From UBA2357 sp041678045 (GTDB lineage: Bacteria; Pseudomonadota; Gammaproteobacteria; Burkholderiales; Rhodocyclaceae), in contig JBAYOV010000088.1 in NCBI GenBank assembly GCA_041678045.1, positions 1 to 5,423 of the forward strand: DNA of 5,423 bases, written 5' to 3'. Position numbers and translations under genes: made by a program. The notes beneath the pieces are model-generated. The model was not told the DNA's origin and made no database searches. It saw only the letters and a program-made list of their open reading frames with translations. Positions 4,774 through 5,423 of the stretch are shown piece by piece (position 1 is the stretch's first letter; every line of letters begins with the position of its first letter).

Positions 4774-5423
4774 TCAGTCTGGATTTGCTTGGTGAGGCCG
4801 TCTCCCTGCGGTCACCCAAATCAGTAGCGCCAGCCCGCCCGCGGCGGATAGGACGGATGCCAGGAAAATGCCAAATTTTGCCTGGTTTATGAGGTTTTCA
4901 TCGAAAGCCAAGTTGGCAATGAACAGGGCCATCGTGAAACCAATGCCGGCGAGCAGGCTTCCCCCCGCAAGAAGTGCCCAACTCAGTTCCGGAGGGCGTA
5001 TTGCGATTCCAAGGCGCACAGCGATCCAGCTAAACGACAGAACACCGAATGGTTTTCCGAAGGTGAAGCCGATGACTATCGCAATGGTGACGGAATTACT
5101 GAGGTCGCCCAAAGTGAGGGGCACCCCTGCGTTAGCGAGCGCAAACACTGGCATGACAATGAAGCCGACCCACGGGTGTAAGGCCATTTGTACCCGTTCT
5201 GCCGGGGAGAGGGATTCTCGGGCTGCCAACTCCGCCGTGTGCAAGGTGTGCCGATCCTTCGTTTTCCCGGTCCCCTCTGTGCCCGCTGGATGGGCGATGA
5301 CTCGGCGCAGTATGGCGTATAAGCGCTGATCGCTGACCCATCGGCGGGCGGGCGTCAGCAACCCGAGTATCACACCAGTGATCGTTGCATGAATGCCGGA
5401 GGCGTCGATGGCCAGCCAGACAA
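4774..5423 (-). CDS. nhaA: Na+/H+ antiporter NhaA, C-terminal part (5' end outside window)
   Basis: NhaA is an inner-membrane antiporter that exports Na+ in exchange for protons and serves salt and pH tolerance. The visible 215 residues form its C-terminal half. They begin VWLAIDASGIHATITGVILGLLTPARRW, the conserved segment before the long cytoplasmic loop. A hydrophilic loop of roughly 45 residues follows, longer than in E. coli, then HPWVGFIVMPVFALANAGVPL, the TM X block GFTFGKPFGVLSF (its lysine matches E. coli K300) and LLAGIGFTMALFIANLAF, and last a hydrophobic helix ending in WVTAG. The tail RRPHQANPD is short and polar. The frame runs open to the window edge, so the internal GTG near 5375 is not the start. 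The paired aspartates (E. coli D163/D164) lie outside the window. The gene is convergent with fumC, and no promoter is visible in the window. Confidence 0.96.
   Translation of the reverse strand, partial: VWLAIDASGIHATITGVILGLLTPARRWVSDQRLYAILRRVIAHPAGTEGTGKTKDRHTLHTAELAARESLSPAERVQMALHPWVGFIVMPVFALANAGVPLTLGDLSNSVTIAIVIGFTFGKPFGVLSFSWIAVRLGIAIRPPELSWALLAGGSLLAGIGFTMALFIANLAFDENLINQAKFGIFLASVLSAAGGLALLIWVTAGRRPHQANPD

Noticed and set aside
4868..5329. + strand open frame opposite nhaA.
   Set aside because: It is antisense to an unmistakable NhaA sequence.
1..5423. CRISPR array, tRNA or rRNA.
   Set aside because: No regularly spaced repeats, cloverleaf sequence or rRNA motif was seen on either strand.

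Overview
The window looks like a piece of a GC-rich proteobacterial chromosome, probably beta- or gammaproteobacterial. This is inferred from the FumC and NhaA types, the IS families and the base composition; no rRNA or other taxonomic marker is present. The interval between host genes has been colonised by two unrelated insertion sequences standing 52 bp apart.

Left to right: (1) the first ~60 bases are probably the 3' end of a + strand host gene, followed by a strong intrinsic terminator (84-120). (2) Directly on the T-tract of that terminator begins an IS200/IS605-group element of the IS1341 type (about 122-1437). It carries only tnpB, with an intact RuvC triad and zinc ribbon, and has hairpins with TTCA loops at both ends. 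No tnpA (Y1 transposase) is present. Its 3' end should template a TnpB guide RNA (omega RNA/reRNA) whose guide is the flanking DNA from 1438. (3) A 52-bp host remnant (1438-1489) may hold a promoter. (4) A complete IS1380-family element (1490-3183) has perfect terminal inverted repeats and an intact DDE transposase. (5) A class II fumarase gene starts abruptly at the right end of the IS1380 element. The first in-frame codons after the IS still match the family, but about 39 N-terminal residues are missing and are not found on the other side of the IS. (6) A convergent - strand nhaA (Na+/H+ antiporter) runs off the right edge. A possible 43-codon ORF lies just after its stop, in an intergenic stretch that also holds a long inverted repeat.

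The two ISs do not appear to cooperate. The main biological points are a solitary, apparently functional TnpB whose guide can be read directly from its right flank, and a fumC decapitated next to an IS1380 copy, best explained by insertion plus an adjacent deletion or rearrangement. I see no clear new multi-gene system.
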